Shown here: piece by piece, positions 5,935-8,120 of the stretch
Layout of the letters: each line of letters opens with the position of its first letter
Numbering within the stretch: the stretch's first letter is position 1
Assembly (NCBI GenBank): GCA_004562975.1
Contig: SFQP01000048.1
Coordinates: 1-8,120 of the forward strand
DNA: 8,120 bases
Source of the DNA: a bacterium
GTDB lineage: Bacteria > Bacteroidota > Bacteroidia > Bacteroidales > Bacteroidaceae
Direction: 5' to 3'
Made by a program: the position numbers and the translations under genes
The notes under the pieces: generated by a model
The model's database searches: none
What the model saw: the letters and a program-made list of their open reading frames with translations, nothing else
What the model was told of the DNA's origin: nothing

Positions 5935-6627
5935 ATGCGCAACCTTCTTCTTTCAGTGGTGACGGCGGTACTGCTGTCGGCAGGCATAGTTCCTTACACC
6001 GCCTCGTGTAGCGGATGCGGGGACGGGAAAGACAGTGTGGCCGATGTGAAGGCGATAAGGACCGACACCGTGGCACGCATCGTGATGGAGGTGAGCAGAC
6101 AGGCACGGCTGTACACCACCGAAGCCGTCATCCACAAACTGGTCACTTACAGTGATGCCCCTTCGCTGGAAGGAAAAATTATGGGCTTCCCCGTGAAGGT
6201 GCCGACCCGGGTTGGCGACCGGAAAATCGCCATCCCTATTGACGTGACACTGAAAGCTTATATTGACTTTGCACAGTTTGACAGCCGGAACGTGGAATGC
6301 CGTGACGGAAAAATTGTCATCACCCTGCCAGACCCCTGTTTGGTGGCCACAGCCTCGAAGATTGACCACCAAGGCACCCGGCAATATGTCGACCCGTTGC
6401 GCTCACGCTTCTCCGATGCAGAAAAAGCTGCACTGGCCCAACAAGGCATGGACAGCATCCTGAACCACACGGCCCGGTACGGACTGACGGAACAAGCACG
6501 ACAGGATGCCACTACGCTGCTGGTGCCGCTGTTGGAGCGAATGGGGTTTGACGAGCAGCACATCGTCATCCGCTTCCGCAAGGATTTTTCAGACAAGGAC
6601 CTACTTCCCCTCATCCAAAAGCTTTGA
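5935..6627 (+). CDS. DUF4230 protein, exported (first of pair)
   Basis: The 230-residue product starts with a signal peptide (residues 1-24) followed by TASC with Cys at 25, a loose lipobox of the kind tolerated in this phylum, so it is exported and probably lipidated. The rest reads as one DUF4230 domain: an N-terminal amphipathic helix and strand (VARIVMEVSRQARLYTTEAVIHKLV, broken here at residue 70), a strand segment with IPIDVTLKAYIDF (100-112), DGKIVITLPDP (124-134), then a helical stretch and a C-terminal GFDEQHIVIRF (204-214). DUF4230 has no established biochemical role. I took the ATG at 5935 because it gives the signal peptide and lies just after the promoter; the frame is open far upstream, but that part overlaps the divergent gene. 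It is the first gene of the operon, 3 bases from the next. Confidence 0.82.
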   Translation: MRNLLLSVVTAVLLSAGIVPYTASCSGCGDGKDSVADVKAIRTDTVARIVMEVSRQARLYTTEAVIHKLVTYSDAPSLEGKIMGFPVKVPTRVGDRKIAIPIDVTLKAYIDFAQFDSRNVECRDGKIVITLPDPCLVATASKIDHQGTRQYVDPLRSRFSDAEKAALAQQGMDSILNHTARYGLTEQARQDATTLLVPLLERMGFDEQHIVIRFRKDFSDKDLLPLIQKL

Positions 6628-6630
6628 CGC

Positions 6631-7284
6631 ATGACGCAGAACAGACCTCACTCTTTTACCAAGCTGGGTGGCATCCTGCTCAGCATGGTGCGTTATTGGT
6701 GGGTGGCGGCCATTGCTGCCACCGCCGTGGCAGTGGCGGTCATCGTGAAAAGCTTCCAGAAAAATCCGCCTGTAGCACTGAACCTGGTTCACAACACACG
6801 CATTGACATCACCCCGGAGGAGATACGGAGCCTGCGCAAACTTGACCAATGGGAATTTTTGTCAGTGACGACGGAAGAACTGGTGGAGTGGCACAGGAAA
6901 GGCACGTTCGGCGATGATCACCTGGTACGCATCTACAGCGGCACGCTACGTCTGGGCATAGATATGAAGACAGCACCCGAGGATTGGTTCACATCGCTAC
7001 CCGACTCGGTATGCCGGCTGCGCCTTCCAGCCATCACGCTCCTCGACACGCTGTTCATTGACGAGGCCCACAGCCGGTCATTCTACGAAAAGGGAAGCAT
7101 CCCGCCACAGGCGCACGAGGAACTTTACAAAAAAGCACGGCAGGCCATGCTGGACAGATGCCTGACACCGCACAACCTGCAACTGGCTGAAGAACATGCA
7201 CGCACGCATTTCACACAGGTATTCTCAGCCCTGGGATTCAAAAAAATCGAGATTTCCTTTATCCCAAACAATGCTGACCAATGA
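6631..7284 (+). CDS. DUF4230 protein, membrane-anchored (second of pair)
   Basis: The 217-residue protein has a single N-terminal membrane segment (about 24-40, WVAAIAATAVAVAVIV) followed by KSFQK, so the body is probably periplasmic. The soluble part follows the same plan as the preceding protein: a helix and strand (IRSLRKLDQWEFLSVTTEELVEW, broken at 81), a strand pair (RIYSGTLRLGIDM, 100-112), SVCRLRLPAITLLD (126-139) where the first protein has its DGKIVITLPDP, then helices and a C-terminal ALGFKKIEISF (200-210). The DUF4230 assignment rests on this shared pattern. The two genes look like an old duplication in which one copy is lipidated and the other keeps a membrane anchor. The stop overlaps the start of the peptidase gene by four bases (ATGA), so their translation is probably coupled. 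Confidence 0.78.
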   Translation: MTQNRPHSFTKLGGILLSMVRYWWVAAIAATAVAVAVIVKSFQKNPPVALNLVHNTRIDITPEEIRSLRKLDQWEFLSVTTEELVEWHRKGTFGDDHLVRIYSGTLRLGIDMKTAPEDWFTSLPDSVCRLRLPAITLLDTLFIDEAHSRSFYEKGSIPPQAHEELYKKARQAMLDRCLTPHNLQLAEEHARTHFTQVFSALGFKKIEISFIPNNADQ

Positions 7285-8120
7285 AAACCTTCCCATATTT
7301 GTTCTTACTTTTCCTGTCCACCCTACTCATTGCCTGCTCTGACAAAAAGCCGGAGACGGAACAGCCCGGCAGCGGCATGGCGCGCCGGACGGTATTGGTG
7401 TATATGTGCGCAGAGAACTCACTGGGGGCTTGGCGCTGCCATACGGAGGATTCTGCCGAAATCATGAACGGACACGCCTTCGTCCCCTCGGCAGACCGTC
7501 TGTTGATGTTCGTTGACGACGACAAGGCACCCAGACTCTACTGTGTCACGGCCGGACGCGAAGAGCCGCTTCTGATGAAGCAATGGGACTACGACATTTG
7601 CTCCGCCTCCCCGAAACGCTTCGCTGAAGTGCTCGAAATAATGAAAGAAAAATGCCCGGCTCAAGAATACGGGTTGGTGATGTGGTCGCACGCCGACGGG
7701 TGGATCCCGGCAACCGAAACGGACTACGATGCGTTTGAAAATCCGGCAGTCTCATCACTGACTCCCCACACACTGTCGTTTGGCATTGACAGTGGACCGG
7801 ACGGGAAACTGGGCGACAAAGGCGCAAACATGAACGTGGAAGACATGGCGCAGGCCATTGACGCTGCCGGCATACACTGCCGGTTCATCTTCTTTGATGC
7901 CTGCTTGATGCAAAATCTGGAAGTGGCCTACGCGCTGCGCAACCAGACGGACTACATTGTGGCATCCCCCATGGCCATACCATCAGCCGGCGCATATTAT
8001 ACCCATCAAATGGAAAAGGGCTTGTTCAGCGCGGATCCGGCAGATATTGCCCGAACTTACCTGCAAGATGTTACGGATACGGACCTCAGATATATCTACG
8101 GCGACTACGGCCTGGCGATA
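7281..8120 (+). CDS. C11 clostripain-family peptidase lipoprotein (partial, 3' end beyond window)
   Basis: The 280 residues present begin with a lipoprotein signal peptide (LLIAC, Cys at 19), so the enzyme should be anchored outside the cytoplasm. The clostripain catalytic domain starts at about residue 37 (TVLVYMCAENSLG). The catalytic His is H137 in LVMWSHADGW and the catalytic Cys is C208 in FFDACLMQNLE, both in the expected context. The following SPMAIPSAGAYYTHQM (229-244) is also typical. C11 enzymes usually cleave after Arg or Lys; specificity here cannot be confirmed. It overlaps the upstream DUF4230 gene by 4 bases, which places it firmly in that operon. The frame stays open to the last base of the window, so the C-terminus is missing. 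Confidence 0.92.
   Translation, partial: MKTFPYLFLLFLSTLLIACSDKKPETEQPGSGMARRTVLVYMCAENSLGAWRCHTEDSAEIMNGHAFVPSADRLLMFVDDDKAPRLYCVTAGREEPLLMKQWDYDICSASPKRFAEVLEIMKEKCPAQEYGLVMWSHADGWIPATETDYDAFENPAVSSLTPHTLSFGIDSGPDGKLGDKGANMNVEDMAQAIDAAGIHCRFIFFDACLMQNLEVAYALRNQTDYIVASPMAIPSAGAYYTHQMEKGLFSADPADIARTYLQDVTDTDLRYIYGDYGLAI

Overview
The window reads as chromosome of a gut-type Bacteroidales bacterium, most likely Bacteroides or a close relative. The main reasons are promoters that fit the Bacteroides consensus (TTTG or TTG, a 19-21 base gap, then TAnnTTTG), several small lipoproteins with a Cys at residue 17-25, no Shine-Dalgarno sites, and protein families largely typical of this order (head-GIN/DUF2807, DUF4230 pairs, probable DUF4738, C11 clostripain-like lipoprotein). 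The species cannot be fixed from this sequence.

Left part (1-4421), all genes on the minus strand. Reading in the direction of transcription: mtaB, a tRNA methylthiotransferase; a family 2 glycosyltransferase 43 bases later; a tetrapyrrole-methylase-fold SAM methyltransferase related to RsmI; and a head-GIN lipoprotein with a very regular 20-residue repeat. A palindromic intergenic element sits between the glycosyltransferase and the methyltransferase genes. Another inverted repeat lies beyond the GIN gene.

Middle (4422-5240). A strong promoter drives a tiny lipoprotein (67 residues) built of Ala-Ala-x-Asp-Ser pentads with highly biased codons, ended by an almost ideal intrinsic terminator. 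Past it lies a second copy of the palindromic element, again directly 3' of a minus-strand gene.

Right part (5241-8120). A probable DUF4738 lipoprotein gene (minus) is transcribed divergently from a tightly packed plus-strand operon: a DUF4230 lipoprotein or secreted protein, a second membrane-anchored DUF4230 protein (3-base gap), and a C11 peptidase lipoprotein (4-base ATGA overlap) that runs off the window end. All four products carry export or membrane signals, so this looks like a cell-envelope module. The two DUF4230 proteins may assist or be targets of the peptidase; that is inference. This operon and the two-copy repeat family are the parts most worth following up. No tRNA, rRNA, CRISPR, transposase or phage gene is visible.
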